Below, in pieces: positions 47,601 through 60,500 of a stretch of DNA of 64,000 nucleotides. Location of the stretch: positions 2,196,016 through 2,260,015 of the forward strand of contig NC_037590.1 in the NCBI RefSeq assembly GCF_003073045.1, in the 5' to 3' direction. The notes under the pieces were generated by a model. That model had not been told where the DNA came from. It saw only the letters and a program-made list of their open reading frames with translations, and made no database searches. Numbering within the stretch: position 1 is the first letter of the stretch; every line of letters starts with the position of its first letter. Made by a program: the position numbers and the translations under genes. Source of the DNA: Pomacea canaliculata. Its lineage: Eukaryota; Mollusca; Gastropoda; Architaenioglossa; Ampullariidae.

Positions 47601-49419
47601 TTGAAGAAGGCCAGGTCAAAGTGTCCTTCAGACTTTTATTTGTCAGTGAATAAGTGAAAGTAAAAGTGTCAATAGAAGTGTTGGGCTCTACCCTCCTCAT
47701 GCTGTGCCCTAGTGTTGATGAACCCTTTATAGTCTACCTATCGCAACTAGGCTTGTGAGACATTCACCTTAAATGATTTGAAGCCAATTTTTATTTATTG
47801 AAGTTCAGATACAGTTAAACTGTTGGTTGTTATTGCACAGTTGTTATAGTCCACAGTCATATCCAGAATAACATATGCAAGGATTGCTGGATGCTTATTG
47901 GGCTTAAATATAAAAGTTTGCACATGTAGAGTGGCCGTCATGTTTCTGCCAGTATGCATCCTCTTTACCAGTGCATGTTGTATCATTTTGTTTATACCAG
48001 ATTCCACACAAGAAAAACCTTTTTATTTTCAGAACCTGTTACCTATTTCAAACCCTTGTCCAGATATGCCAGAATGTAAACCAAAACACTTGGTATTTTT
48101 ATATAAATCATGCAGACAGGTTTAACTATCAACATTATATCCAGAAATGTAAGAAAGTGGTAGTAATGGATCCTTCCTGTGTGAAAAAGATTTGACTTTA
48201 AGGAAGGCTACTTGTCGATCAACAGTTTCGGAGACAAAGAAGGAGCAAGAAAAGGGCAGGGTCGTCTGGTGCTAGGCAGGCTGAAGTCCTGACCCCAGGC
48301 CGAGTGCTAATGCTCTACTTGCACAGGGTACAGGTGCCTGTGTTCCTGCTATCTCCTCACTAGCTTTTTTTGGGGGGAATCCCTGCTTGTTTGTAGGTTT
48401 TGGCACATTTTGTTTCTACTGTAATAACACTGAAGATTTTAGAGCAAAAATAATTGTGCATCTTGAGTTGATAATTTACTTTGGCTGTATGTTCTTCCCT
48501 TCTGTTGACTTTGCATGTCCTTTCCCAAGTCTTTTTGTTGTGGGTGGGAAGAGAGGCCAATGACAGGCTAATGACTGAAAGAGTAAGAATTTTAGGTCAT
48601 AAGTTCAAATTCATTCTTGGGCATGCATCATTTTTTCCTTTGGCTGTGTCACCTATGTTAGAACTGGACTGCTGCTGTTATGCACTTGACAAAAACACAA
48701 CCAACCAAATGGCCAGTGTTCTGTCCCTTTCCCTTTTTCACGTTTTGCCTTTTAGTAATTTCCTTATTTTTCTACCTTCAAGAACTTTATCCCATCTTCA
48801 GATCATTTTCACTAATCACTTCACCACCCAGACAGAGATTTCAGGTATATGTATTTCCCCCCCACCCTTTTTTTTTTTTTTCTTCCATTGGAAGCAGTTA
48901 CAGACAGGAAGATGTCTGTTGCTATTTAGGAAAGGTAAAGATCATCCCATAATCTTTGTCAGTCACTGGGGAGTGAGACTCCACTTTTGTCAGGACCAGC
49001 ATTATGTGAGGGTGGTGTGTATCTCCTCTTAACTCATTGCTGTACCTTCCCCAAGTCTCTTTGGAGTCAGGTACCTATTTCTGACAGCAAAAGTTCACTG
49101 CATCACATGGGTATTAAACCAGCCTGCCCCAGGTTTGGATGCCAGTCCTCTAACCACACAGCTAACCGCTTCCCCTGCTGCTTAGACCTGGTGCAGTGAT
49201 AAATGTAATATAAAACATTTTACATGATGTGTGAGCAATTCATTTTGTTCCCATAAAGGGTGAAGCAGGAGATAAAATTCTGGGGCTTAAAGGGCAGTGC
49301 TGCATCATCTCAGTAGGTGTAAATGTGGTAAATTACTGTTCAGTTATTACCTTGGACATTTGTTAGCATCGAAACACTGTACGGGGTGCACATGTTCGAG
49401 TTTTTTTTTTTAATTTTTT

Positions 49420-49454
<35 letters not shown>

Positions 49455-52437
49455 CTAGAGCATGTCACAAAATTTTGCAGACTGGTCTATTTAAAAAAAA
49501 AGTCTTTTGTATATTCTGACTCCCTCTTCTTTTTTTTTTCTTTTTTTTTTTTGTTTTTGTTTTTGTTTTTTGAGAACCTGGTTTGTTTTATGCCTGCTGC
49601 CGTAGTTATTGTTAATGTGATTTTGTTAGCATAGAATGCTTTGGCCATTCTTTTGTCAAGTAAGAAATGTAGATTTGGGAGGGGTGGGTGAGATTCAGAG
49701 ACTTATATAATTATTGCTACATAGTAACATTTCCCTTGAAAGATAACTTTTTCAGCATGCATATCATTTTAAGGTTGCATTTTTTAAAAACAGATTGGCC
49801 TGGATATGGAATGGGTTGTTGTTTTAGAGTGATATTTTTTTCAACACTAGATTGGCATAATTTTATGTTACAAATAGATAGAAGTTTCTGTTATCAGTTC
49901 TCTATACTCGTTGAATCAACCACACATTTTTCTTCATTATATTATCCTTGTATTTCTAAGGTCAATTACAGTCGTTTCTTTCTATTCTTCGGAGATCTTT
50001 GTACACTATTTTTTTATTGCTTTTGAAAATGTTGTACCACTATACATGTAGGTGTTGCTGACCCTGTGGTTCATGGAACATGGAGATAACAGCCATCTCC
50101 TTTGTGAACAACAGCTGATAAGGATATTTCATTTCAAAGGATTAAAGAAATCTTGGAATAGGATTTAGTTCATATAATTTAACTTCAGCAAGGCTTGGTA
50201 ATACAGTAATTTGATTCTTGTATAGTATTGTGAAATGTAAGAACATGTTTCGGCTGTGTGTTGCAGAGTGGCTTGACTCTCATCTTGCAGCTGGCGCCCA
50301 TTCTTTTGCTGATCCTGCTGTCTCTCTTATCAAGTTTTTTGGTCAACGACCCAGTATTCAGCCTTCAGCAAACAGGGTAGGTGCTGTCACAGGGCTTGTT
50401 TCCAAAAAAAGGATTTGGGTAACTTGCATAGTAGCAGGATAGACAGAAACCTGTGTGAATAATGTTAGAGAACTACCCATCATGTAAAGAAACTTTGCCA
50501 AGGAAGCGGGTGATGGTCTGTAAACAGTTTTACATTAGAAGTCTGAAAGCGTAACAATTTTTAGATCATCAGTTTTATTGCAAGATGTTAATAACACTAA
50601 TAATGATTAGATTTTTATAGCACATTTTTTCACACTTTAAAGTAGACCGTGTTGTACAAAACTGAAAGCTAAGTGAAACATAAATGTACAAATATAGACT
50701 CAAAATAAATAGCACATATACATATTGAAACTTACAAATAGAGGCACAGCAAAACGGCATCAAAGGCAGCAAGATCTCTGTCAGTGCAGAGAAAGGTTAG
50801 TATTGGACTCCTTTCAAAGCTTAGGCTTGAACAAACTTTTAGTGGTAATGCATCATGTGATAACCAAACATGTAAAAGCTGCTGTGTATTACTTATCAAA
50901 TGTCAAGGACTGTTTTACATGTATAAAACTGTGCCACTCATAATTATCATTAAGGATCAATATCATAACTACTGTGTGTGTGTATTCAAAACTAAAATGA
51001 CGACGAATGGACAGAGATCTCTATTACCAAGCCCCATCAATTTGGAACAGACTACCTGTCTGCCTTTGTCACTCTTTACCACCTTTTAAGTCCAAACTTA
51101 AGACACATCTTTTCAGATCAGTGACTTTACTGCAACCTTTGTCCTGACCATGAGCATGTCTCAACCTGTGTCTGTATTCGAATATGAGCGGTTATTTCTG
51201 TTATAGAAATGAGTGTCTGTTTCATGCGAATTTGGGTGCAGGGTTGTTGGTGATTCAGTTTGTTTCTGACTTTAATCAAATGTTAATCATGTCTGTAAAG
51301 TGCTCAGAGCAAATCATTGGAAAAGTGCTATTTAAATGATGTGAACTTTGTCTATGACTGATTAATATAGCGTCCAATATATTTATGCAGAGATCTTGAA
51401 AACCTCAAGATTTTACGGGACTTGCTGAGTACAGGTGCAAATCTCCAACTTTGAAATGAGATAATAAACTGAAATTTACAGAATATTTATATTATCTCTG
51501 CCTGCTAGAATCTGTTTATAACTGGACCAATCTAGTTGGTCTTTAGGCATTAGTGACAACTCAACCATCCATCGATCCTGAGTGAATAGTATTACTGTCC
51601 TCTTTGTTCATGTGCAATAGGCATCATTGAAGTTACCATTGAATAGGAGTGTACATTTGTTTAAAGTTGGTTTTTGATGGAATATTCCAGAAAATACACA
51701 GTAAAGAAACAGACTCAAAACCTACAAGTACCATACTATGTAAAAGATGACTTTAATGTTGAATATCGTGGCGAACTACGGCGAATTGAACGCATGGTGG
51801 AGGAAGAATATCTGTCTCAGCTCAGGAGCAGCTGCTGGCGAGAAAGGAGTTACAGTGAGTAATCTGTAGTAGTGCAGTGGTTTGTTCTTCTTTGTATCAG
51901 GACCTGCTTTGTGTGCCTTTTTAATGACTCACTGTGCTAAAAGTTACTGGTCCGTCTCCTTGCCTAATTTATTATGAGTTAAATTTGCTTTATGGTATAC
52001 TGTACTCATTACTCTTATTAATTTTGCTCTTCATCAACTGTCAAGGCAAGAGGGTGGGGGTTTTTTGTGCACATTTTCTTTTCAGATTTTCCATACAGCT
52101 GTTTAATTTATCATGAAATCATGAGGTTTGTGCTCATTATTCTTTAGCGCTTACCTGTATAAAGAACAATGTGCCTTTTATAATCATTAAATAATATCTG
52201 GAACATTTGAGGCGTGTTGTAATGTTATTATGATCATAAGTAATTAAGATAGGGGTTGTGTAAAATATCTGATTAATATTGTGAGATTTTTTCTAAAGAT
52301 AAAGAATGTTCGTTGTTTAAATTTCAGAGGAAAATATGTTATGGAGAGCAAGAAATTATGGAGACGCTAGACTGTACCAGCAGGCCTCAGATTTAAGGAC
52401 TCCATCTTGTGATAGGTTACAACAGATTTATTCCTGA
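41621..52437 (+). CDS. DNAJB14: DnaJ homologue subfamily B member 12/14 (ER membrane J-protein)
   Basis: Nine exons: 41621-41753, 43302-43482, 44217-44362, 44616-44735, 46563-46619, 46952-47040, 50267-50376, 51691-51854, 52328-52437; 369 residues, close to human DNAJB12/14 (about 375-379). It is an Hsp70 co-chaperone anchored in the ER membrane with its J domain in the cytosol, acting in ER-associated degradation and membrane-protein quality control. N terminus [15 protein letters not shown] matches the family. J domain about residues 111-180 contains the catalytic HPD at 139-141 and [19 protein letters not shown]. Then [18 protein letters not shown], a His-rich linker, one membrane segment (about 246-267, [20 protein letters not shown]) and a DUF1977 C terminus. 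All phases agree and there is no frame error. An in-frame ATG at 41597 would add 8 residues; 41621 fits the family better. I cannot separate DNAJB12 from DNAJB14; most invertebrates have one. Confidence 0.94.
44835..45075 (-). mobile_element. tRNA-derived SINE copy A
   Basis: On the minus strand it begins with an A-box-like AGCCGAGTGGTTACAGCAC and a degraded B box GGTCTCTGAACC, continues through CACCTGACTC, and ends CCCAATGACC...GGGGACAACCTTTACC. It shares this layout with copies at 48930-49190 and 62575-62745. It lies in intron 4 of the DNAJB gene, next to the LINE. Confidence 0.6.
45175..46400 (+). mobile_element. Non-LTR retrotransposon (LINE) reverse transcriptase, degraded
   Basis: Plus-strand frames contain, in order: [28 protein letters not shown] with [20 protein letters not shown] motif [14 protein letters not shown] (45434-45472), a [11 protein letters not shown] segment, motif [11 protein letters not shown] (45729-45758), [20 protein letters not shown] and the C-terminal [12 protein letters not shown] and KQTWKRQ stretches. 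Motif C has FVDD instead of FADD or YADD. Several stop codons and frame changes show it is inactive. The endonuclease half is missing, so it is 5'-truncated. It lies sense in intron 4 of the DNAJB gene. Confidence 0.9.
48930..49190 (-). mobile_element. tRNA-derived SINE copy B
   Basis: Minus strand: A box TTAGCTGTGTGGTTAGAGG, B-box position GGCATCCAAACCTGGGGCAG, then ACCTGACTCC and the tail TCACTCCCCAGTGACTGACA with GGGATGATCTTTACC. This is the best-preserved of the three copies. It lies in intron 6 of the DNAJB gene. Confidence 0.7.
49401..49452. repeat. Poly(T)-rich tract
   Basis: Fifty-two bases of T with two short AA interruptions; another T-rich stretch follows at about 49530-49570. Confidence 0.95.
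50780..51345 (+). mobile_element. LINE 3' end fragment
   Basis: Near 51020-51115 the frame reads [17 protein letters not shown] in one phase and [20 protein letters not shown] in another, matching the LINE C-terminal motif APxxWNxLP...FKSxLKTHLF, followed by KTHLFRS. The tail AAATCATTGGAAAAGTGCTA TTTAAATG is typical of CR1/L2-type 3' ends. Dead; in intron 7 of DNAJB. Confidence 0.65.
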
Positions 52438-52611
52438 TTTATCTTCACAGTCAACTAAAGTGTGGTTGTGGGTGCTGTTTGGGTGCATGTGCTGTATTTC
52501 ATGTGGTTTTGAAGACATCTTTGTTTTTTGATGTTTTAAAACTGTGGTTTACTGTCCTCCTGTACATAATTGACCTGTACTTTTGTTTTTAAATTGTCAT
52601 GAATTTAAAGA

Positions 52612-52617
52612 AATAAA
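52612..52617 (+). promoter_or_regulatory. Polyadenylation signal AATAAA of the DNAJB gene
   Basis: AATAAA 175 bp past the stop codon. Confidence 0.7.
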
Positions 52618-55600
52618 ATTTGGACTTTAGATGTGATTATCTTTTGTGTTAAGTTTTTTTAAATAGGTTTAGGGAAACAAATTAAAAATTTGTTCCAAGC
52701 AGATACTACCACAGAATGCAAATAAAAATTTTCTAGGTTGTATGGAGCAAAGAGATTTCTATGTTTACTGCAGACTGTATATCTTTATTTACTCGGGTTA
52801 TTTTTCTTCTGCATATGCCTGTATATTTATGTGTATGTGTGTAAGAAAGAGATTGTGTGTTTGTGTGTGTGAGAGAGAGATGTAATAAGTATGTAAAGAC
52901 TGCATGTATTTTTCAAGTTTCCATCATATTGTTTCTCACCTTGTGAGATGTGAAGTAACATGAACATTTTTGTTTTTTTTTTTTTACCCTTTACAATTCA
53001 TGTGATTTCTATTGAGAAAGCAGTTGTATATCTTGTTTTTGAATGATGGATTAGACTGAAACTGAGTAACTTTGTGCAGTAAATGCATAATTGAAGTGCT
53101 GTGATCTGTTAGGTAGAAATTTAAGTTTTGGCACAGGTGCCTAGAGTCGTGCATAATTAAAAAAATATAATTCCAGCATGTAATTACAAAAGAAAATGTT
53201 TTTGTCTCCTAATTTATTTCACAATAGCTCATCCTCAACTGAGGTAAGAGAGACTTCAGCTCTGGTGCAGAATCTTTTAATTCCCCACCACTAACAAAGT
53301 GCAAGTGACTAGTAAGATATATACTTGATGTCATTCTGAGCTAAGACATCATTAATTAATCTTAAAGTTTTGTACCAGTTGCATCTCTTTTCACTCAATT
53401 GTTGTGCATTATTAAGGGCTTGAAAATATGTCCCTTTATATCTTGGACATTGAGGAGCTGTAATGTATTTTGTTACCCCTTCTCCCAGAGAAAAGTCATG
53501 GAAGTGTCTGCAGTGTAATGCTTGAATGCAAGATCATAAATCAACTAATGCACTTTACCTGTTATTGAAGCATCCAATTTTGTTTTCCTCTTAAGTTTTA
53601 TTGAGTTTTATTTTCATTTGACCAGCAAAACCCTTGAAACTTTCTCTACAACTTCCGAACTATTGTTTTTAGTTAACAGCATAAAACCAGGTAGTTTTGA
53701 AGTTCACACCTGCCTCCATCTCAGTCACCAATAAAATTTTCTTTTAATACATATAGATCCATGACCACAGAAACCAGCTCCAGTCATGAAGTTGTGCTTT
53801 TTTGGAACTGGAGAAAATTCAGATTTGTAATGAGCAGGAAATACTATTTTAATGATATTTTCATTTCTCATTTAGCTGAATCCAGGTTGTGTATGCTTAA
53901 ATAAAACTTAAAATTTAGATAAAATTCAGGTTGCAAGCATTTGATCCTGTGCCTTCCACTATCCATTCAGGAAAGATGATTTTCTCCCATCTACAAATCT
54001 TTCATTTATTATAATTATATATTCTATAAAAAAGATCGTACCTATAGTGTCTTTGTCATAGGGGTGAGGTCTCATAAAAGTAACTGGCATGCATGCTAGC
54101 AAGTCCATGTGCACTTTGCATTCCTTCCATGTCAGGGCCTTTCTCTAGTTATTGCAAGTTTGCTGAAGTGTTGACAAATTAACAAGAACAGTTTAAAATT
54201 GTGAATAAGAGAGGTTGCCTCTAAAGACCATTGTTCTGCTCTTACCCCTCGAAACAGAATTTCACCTTTTAAGAGTACAACCAGTTATGCAATTGGGTTT
54301 GGTGATGTGTATGTGTGCAGAAAAAAAATCATGGAAAGGGTATTTGGTTTCTGTATTTTACCATGATAAAGAGTACAGTACATAGTAAAATTAACTTGAC
54401 TAAGTTTATAGGCAATTTGTGTGCTGTTTTAAATATCTTAATGTGAAAATGTGTACACGCTATAGAAGCAGAACTTTAAAATTTGGTTTACATCCTTGGC
54501 AGTTAATGAAGGTCAGCTCTCAGCTATCATACTCAAGTTCCATGCCTGTCAACTAGCATATTGCAATGATGTTAACTTAAATTTCTACCAACCATTAGCA
54601 TCAAATTAAATTTTTCAAGTCGTTTATTACCGATACAGTAAATAGATGTCTAAGATTTCGTGTAGAATTGACTTTATCTAGTTTTAGATCCACAATGACC
54701 AGAGTGGGTGTATGTGCATGTGCACATTGTTTTAGTGAATATACTAATAGAAATCTGTTTGTCTAAATTCAATACAGCAAGGAGCAATGCTTCAAAACAA
54801 CTATTAAAAAACCAAAAAAAAAGCATACCTGCTGCATTCACATTTAAAGGGGTACACACAAAAATCCGTGATTCTCCTCCACATTCCTCCAACCCACCAT
54901 TTCTCAGTGTAAACAAGTGAGAGTTATGTCAAGTTTTTGCTGCGAATTTGAAGTGACCAATGTTTCACCTCCTGTTTTTTTGTCTAACACAATTGCCTAT
55001 TAAATATTGTCAGAAACACTGGTCTAAATTTACCTGTTTTTTATACTAGAAATTGTTTTCACATAAGTTGGCTAGTTGATCGATGTAGGTATGAACAAAT
55101 AAACATGTTTTGGACAAGTTTGCGCTAGTTATATCATTTAGTAGTATTGTGGAATGTTGCTTAAACATGCAATAAGTTTGGGTCTGCTAGTTTAGCAAAT
55201 ACTCTTAAATGGCACATGGAAGAGTGGTCTGCTCAGACATTTGGAGATTGGTTTTTACATTCATTCCAGTATTGTGCATTTTTAAAATATTGTCCCATCA
55301 TCAGAATGCCTGATTTCCAAGGAAACACTAAGAATATGCATATAGTAAGACTTATTTCCTGATTTACATTTAGCTCCTTGTTGAGCATCACCATGGAAGG
55401 TTTCTTTGTCTTGAACATGTATACAATACTTATCAAGGATTGCAAAGAAAGATTCTCAATATTTTGTACATTTATTTTATCAGTTATATTAAAATTCTCC
55501 CAAAACTAGATGAGGCAGACGAGAAATGTCTGCCCATAATTTCTACCCAAGATTATTTTCACATTTACAGTCAGAGCAAGCTTATGTTTGTGAAGCTTAA

Positions 55601-57361
55601 TATCAACTGAATTTAAACAAGACTGCATATAGCATGTTATACATGACATATGCTTTCAACCAGTCTTTAGGCAGAGTGCACTGTACATTGATATGCTGAA
55701 AGGGGGAAAAAAAAGTTGAATGGTTGATTGAGGAGTGTGACTGGATTATCCAAAAAGATTTTACCTTGGAATATGAAAAGTAAAGCATATGGGTCAATGT
55801 TTACTGAATTGCTAGATAACATTTGAAACTGCAACGTAAATCAGCTGGTGTTTTATAATTCCACAATGACAGCAAATCTCCATGTTAGAATAATAATGGA
55901 ATATTTGTAAATGAGCACAAATTTGCCAGCATAAGCTGTTTATTACTGTAGCTGTTTTTTTCGAATCACATTGTAGAGCAACATTAACACATTTCTTTTA
56001 TGAAACAAACATTTCATCAGCACCATGAAAACAAAAGTGGGAGAAACTTTTGCAGTACGCTTCACGAATGTGACGAGCAGTTGTATGTTATTTTGCTGTG
56101 TTCACCTGAATAGTTTTATACAAGTCAGCGGAGATTATTTTCTGCTATTCAGGTGTTAAGGCTGTTATGATTAAAGAAACTGTGGGTGAAAAAGCTGTTA
56201 ATAAATTCTCCTCTTCTGTTATTATCGTGTTATTAGAGAGTCAGAAATGTTGACAGGAGACTGCAAGTTAGCATTGGTGTCCTAATGATTTTCTTGATGA
56301 ATACAGAGACAGTAGTGATGATAATGAGAGTGTATGTGCATGCACATGCTAGCTTTTAGGACAGATCTAGTCATTTATTTTAAGCCTTAGAAAAGTAGGA
56401 CTCTGGGTCTCATGCATCAAAGTAAAACTCAAAATACAAATTTTGTGTGAAAGATTATTCAAAGAAATTAAAGAAATGTACATATATGTGTGTCTAGCTC
56501 TATAGAGAAGATCAAGCAAGAAGTGAGGTATGCAATATCTACATGTATTTTGCAAGTCTATAGCATGTAGGTAGTAAAGCTTTGTGGCCATGGTGGCAGT
56601 GATAGTCTGATTAGCATGTACAGAGGGCACATACTCGGCTGCAAAATGTGGACCCTGTTGACCGAAACGGAGAGGAAGATAGAGGCATTTGAGATGCTGC
56701 TGTAGACTGCTCCTACTCTCATCTAGGGAACAGAAAAACACATTTGCAGTTGTTGCCATTTTCACCACTGTCAAGGAACAAAAACTGGTTTAGTTTGGGC
56801 TTGGGCATGACACTAAATCAAGATAGTTCCCCAGGGATGTGCGGAGAGAAGACAGACGAGGCAAACAGAAATAAATGGTTATTGACCAACATCATGGAGT
56901 GGACAGGCCGCCAGATGAGAGACTTGCTGGGGCACAGAGTAGTCCTTCACCATTGCTGCCTCACGTCATGTCTCCCCTCAACAACTGATCACAATTCAGA
57001 GAGGGAGGGGACAGATGTGGAAGGCAAAGACCACTCTCCTTCAACCGCCTTTACCTTCAATGTTAAAGCAGGTACCTCTACTTGCTGGGTAAGCAGAAGA
57101 AAGTTTTCCAGTCACTAACAAAAACACTATATCCAAATATGTAATTAATAATTAGTAAATACAAGTTATAGGATGAACTAATATTTATAAAACAGGCATG
57201 TTTTAAGTGCATGAGTAAATTCTTTACGTGAATGTCAAGTGCCCCTAATCAGGATGGGATTGATGATGATAAGTGTCAATGAAGGATCTATAAAGACAAT
57301 GAAATTCTAGAGCTTGGCTAAACAACACCAAAAAATCTCTCAAATCCATTTTTAAAATATT
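52618..57361. other. Intergenic between convergent DNAJB and WIPI4 genes
   Basis: About 4.7 kb of AT-rich DNA where the two genes meet tail to tail. No supported exon was found. A LINE scrap lies at about 56860-57000. Part of the sequence may be alternative long 3' UTR of either gene. Confidence 0.5.
56860..57000 (+). mobile_element. LINE C-terminal scrap
   Basis: The plus-strand frame contains LLTNIMEWTGRQMRDLLG, resembling the very end of LINE ORF2 proteins (DNIxEWTGxxxxELL type). No other LINE motif is in frame nearby. Confidence 0.45.
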
Positions 57362-57367
57362 TTTATT
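57362..57367 (-). promoter_or_regulatory. Polyadenylation signal of WIPI4
   Basis: AATAAA on the minus strand, 170 bp past the stop codon. Confidence 0.6.
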
Positions 57368-57536
57368 CATTCATGCATAACATAAGGAATCTAAGTTTAC
57401 TCAAAATGGTTCTTTTCACCCCATCACAAGAACTATCATTGATATATTGCTTAAATCAACAAGATTCCAAACAGTTGGTAGAACAGAAACAAGATTTGAT
57501 GATATGGACTTTGAAGTCCTCAGTCCATTTGTACAA

Positions 57537-60500
57537 TCAGTCCATGTCCTCCCCCATCTCCAGGAACACATCAAAGGAATCACGGTTGCAGTTCCCATCC
57601 ATTGTGAAGACATACTTATGAAATGTGCCATCAACGCAAGCAGCTGCACACACAGATGAAAACTAAGACTGCAGTAACAATTTAAGTATCAACTTTTAAC
57701 TGTCTGTACACTCAAGGCTGTCATTCCCTTTTTCATATGAACTTTACCACACACTCTGAAAAAAAAAAAAAATTTAAACGTGTTTCACAATGCATATAAT
57801 ATTTGCTAAAATAGGAATGCGTTTAGAATATTTCCAGCCTGTGCACTGCATCTGTTACAATGTTTCATCTTCAACATATGCAAGTCTTCGGTCTTTATTA
57901 TCTTAGATGATCACAAGAAACTGACTTCTCATACCAATTGCCAATGTCTCCAAAATTTCACACCACCATGTCTCACGACAATTGTCAAAAACAGGAACAG
58001 TGCCTTAACGAATAAGTAAAATTTCAACTTTCTGCTCAAAATTATGCTGCAGAATACTGATAATATATGCATTAAGTGATAATATATCCATATACAAGCT
58101 TGTGAAAGGGAAATTTTTTTGAAAAACCCATATCACCCATCAGAATCATTTATATGTAGTTATCAGTAATTTTCAGACTTGGAAAAGAACAGTAGAGAGC
58201 GAGGCAAAGGACATCAGAAACACCTGGGCCCAAATGAATTGGGCTGCCCAAAACCAACATGCACCATGTGCATGCATGCACACAACACATACACACCAAA
58301 CAGGATTGACTTATTATGTTTGCTCCATGACTTGTACTCACCAACAACAGTCTGATTGTCTGTGAATGCACAGACACATGGACACTCAGAGCTAACAGTG
58401 AAATTTGCCAGGCCCCACTGTGATTCAACATATGGGCCTAGGAAACCCATGCTTTTGAATCTGAAAAGAAAGCAGCTATCTTCTTTATACAGCACTTCCT
58501 TGAAAGACTTTCTTGAAGTCTGATAGAACAACTGAAGTGTAATCTTAAAAACAAGGGTTTGTAACTAGTCATTGGATCAAAGCTATATGCCAACCACTTC
58601 AACCCTGAGGTAAGAAAAAATATTTGACTCCTAAATCGCCAGATGTGGCATGAAAGTACACAATGTTCAAATGCATACACCTACAAACCTAAAATAACCA
58701 TAACTGACATAATTCTTTCATAATAACTTCTTAAACATTTAAATTATGTAATTCGTAAGAAATATATTTTCTGTTTTCTTGAAGTAAATGCAGGTGAAAG
58801 ACTATAATTCTACAAAACAGAGAGCTAATGTCATGAAATTAGGCCATGAGGCAAAAAATAAATTATTTAAATAATATACTCCCAAACATTATATGGCAAA
58901 TAATCAAATGTTTTATTAAAATCTATTAAAACCCACTGTCATCTTCACAGTCTTCATTTATTAGCCATTGTAATACTTATACTTTTATGCCACACAAAGA
59001 GAGTTAGTCTATGAAGTTGTGATGGAGGTCCAGCTGATGTTGAAGATCATACTATGATCTGCTAAACTGTGCTCCTACCTGGTCTGAAGCCAGTTTATTT
59101 TTCTGCTGGCAACCCCCACCTTATCAACTATGTGAAGATCATTTAAAAGAAGGTCACTATCTACATTTCCACATATTTTACAAGGAGATCATCTCATGAA
59201 AGTTATTATGTGGTCTGGCTATAATCAGGTCCAGAGAGTGTCCATGGGAATGCATGTCTAGGACTACCAGACCACATAATAACTTTATCTTTAGTATCAC
59301 ATCCAACTACCATCTCATTTCATGGGATCAGAGTACTCTACAAGTCTACTCGTCAGGGCTACAGCCAGTGGAAAAACAGGAAAACTATGTTAACTGGCAT
59401 TATCCATGGACATTTGTGGTATTTAAGGTTGAACCATTTTCTGTGCATGACAATGTTTGTTGGATTGTATCCTGAGATCAGAATAGAGACATTCACTCAT
59501 GTGGGGAATAACATTTTGGACTGAGGTAAATTCAGTTATTTGAAAAAAAAAAGTTTTGCAGACATTAACTACTATTTCATCCCTTTAACCCTATGTCCTT
59601 GGATGCTGTAGTATAGGTATGCAGTTGCCCGGTACTGCACACAGGGATATAACAATGTGTCTGGCGAATTGACATATATGAGAACTCTCATATATGAACA
59701 GAGGTTTTATGTAAGACTCCTAAATGATAAAAGAATGCTGACAAAAGGTTGATGGTACTTACGTGGAACGTCTGTTTAAGGTTGTGTCCTTCACAGCAAA
59801 AATGTGTACAGTTCCTTTATCACTTGATGCACACAGAAAAGAGGCATCAGGTGAAAAAGAGATACTGAAAGAAAACCAAAGAAGGGATTTAAGTCTTACA
59901 AAGGAAAACAAAAATCTTCCAAACAATGATGGCAACAAGACTTTTAGCCTTTTTAGACTTAATTCTGTCAAACCCAACAAAACATGCACATGTTTCCAAC
60001 TAAAATTCCCATGATGCATTACATTGGAAGCAAAAGAACATTCTTAAGCAAGGATTTTACAATTATCAGTTCCAATTAAAAAAAATATACCAAATAGAAT
60101 CATAAACAGTTTCTGAAGTATACATGTAACAAGATAAACTGCTCTCTGAGCTCCTATTAAAAGGATAAAATGTTAAAAGAATCACTGACCAGTAGAACAT
60201 AGCTGTGTCTGCTCCCCTCCGAAGTTCAACAATAAGTTTACGTGTTGCTGCATCAAATACACGAATAAGAGTGCCCTGAAGAAATAAGTAAAGTGTATTA
60301 TCAATGGTTGATTTTTTTCTTATAATTTTCACAGAAAAATTTCTTTTTCCTACCATTTCATCCATCATTCTCACTGCTTAAAGCCATCAAAATAATCATA
60401 ACTGAATTTGTAGAGCTCATTTACTATAGCAAAGACAACTTAAATGAACTGTGCATAAAATTACAAATGAACCAATAGTTAACAGAAGCAACAGCCCTGT

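Noticed and set aside
48481-49032. 183-codon plus-strand open frame
   Set aside because: It lies in DNAJB intron 6, is T-rich with a poly-F run, ends within a SINE and has no family match.
56367-56774. 135-codon minus-strand frame
   Set aside because: No recognisable domain and low-complexity composition; it adjoins LINE debris in the convergent intergenic region.
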